Part shown: positions 14,218-14,251 of the stretch, piece after piece
How positions within the stretch are numbered: the first letter of the stretch is position 1
Layout: the number at the start of each line of letters is the position of its first letter
From: Armatimonadota bacterium
GTDB taxonomy: Bacteria > Armatimonadota > Fimbriimonadia > Fimbriimonadales > Fimbriimonadaceae
Direction: 5' to 3'
DNA length: 14,251 bases
NCBI GenBank assembly: GCA_023423495.1
Contig: JAFAFM010000329.1
Coordinates: 1-14,251, forward strand
The notes under the pieces: generated by a model
Databases searched by the model: none
The model's input: the letters and a program-made list of their open reading frames with translations, nothing else
Told to the model about the DNA's origin: nothing
Program-made: the position numbers and the translations under genes

Positions 14218-14251
14218 GTGTCTTAGCCAAGACTCGTGGCTGGGCATTGAA

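Noticed and set aside
1..14251. Global reassignment of TAA to a sense codon
   Set aside because: fabI, glyS, the zinc-ribbon gene and malate dehydrogenase all end in TAA at family-typical lengths, the last directly before a terminator.

Overview
The window is a compact stretch of bacterial chromosome, moderately GC-rich by eye. It carries ordinary housekeeping genes: fatty-acid synthesis, DNA repair, tRNA charging, sugar-phosphate and amino-sugar metabolism, and central carbon metabolism. I see no phage, transposon, CRISPR or RNA gene. The gene set, the Tat-exported DUF1501 protein and the many apparently leaderless genes would fit an Armatimonadota (Fimbriimonas-like) bacterium. That assignment is inference from general resemblance; the sequence does not prove it.

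Layout. Positions 1-653 (minus) hold two small, similarly built membrane-anchored proteins, each apparently cut by an in-frame TAA. Position 786-2006 (plus) is a DUF1501 protein. Its end overlaps a minus-strand pair made of fabI (2876-3640) and a glutamate formiminotransferase-like gene (1988-2875) that lacks the family's catalytic His. Divergent from fabI is a small zinc-ribbon protein (3674-4021). It shares its last 4 bases with a minus-strand J-domain/WD40 fusion (4018-5202), which lies downstream of a phosphomannomutase gene (5295-6647). Divergent from that is endonuclease IV (6687-7538), complete except for one in-frame TAA at codon 100. Its end overlaps a minus-strand acyl-CoA dehydrogenase-like gene (7518-8603). 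That gene is last in a run reading nanE-nanK fusion (10757-12175), glyS (8605-10731), acyl-CoA dehydrogenase-like. Divergent from the nanE-nanK fusion is a GT4-type glycosyltransferase (about 12206-13159), followed by malate dehydrogenase (13241-14164) and a strong rho-independent terminator at the right edge.

Two things stand out. First, three otherwise well-preserved reading frames are interrupted by a single in-frame stop, each time TAA. True gene ends here also use TAA, so wholesale recoding is excluded. That leaves sequencing or assembly error, fresh nonsense mutations, or local readthrough. Second, most genes have no Shine-Dalgarno sequence. Instead a -10-like hexamer (mostly TAAACT, TAGACT, CATAAT or CATACT) lies only 5-9 bases before the start codon, the arrangement of leaderless mRNAs. 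Three divergent gene pairs are separated by only 24-39 bases holding two such hexamers back to back, so one polymerase should exclude the other.

Several enzymes deviate at key residues or are unusual fusions: the formiminotransferase-like protein without its His, the acyl-CoA dehydrogenase-like protein without the usual catalytic Glu, the J-domain/WD40 fusion, and the NanE fused to a kinase lacking the ROK zinc motif. I did not find a defence or mobile system.
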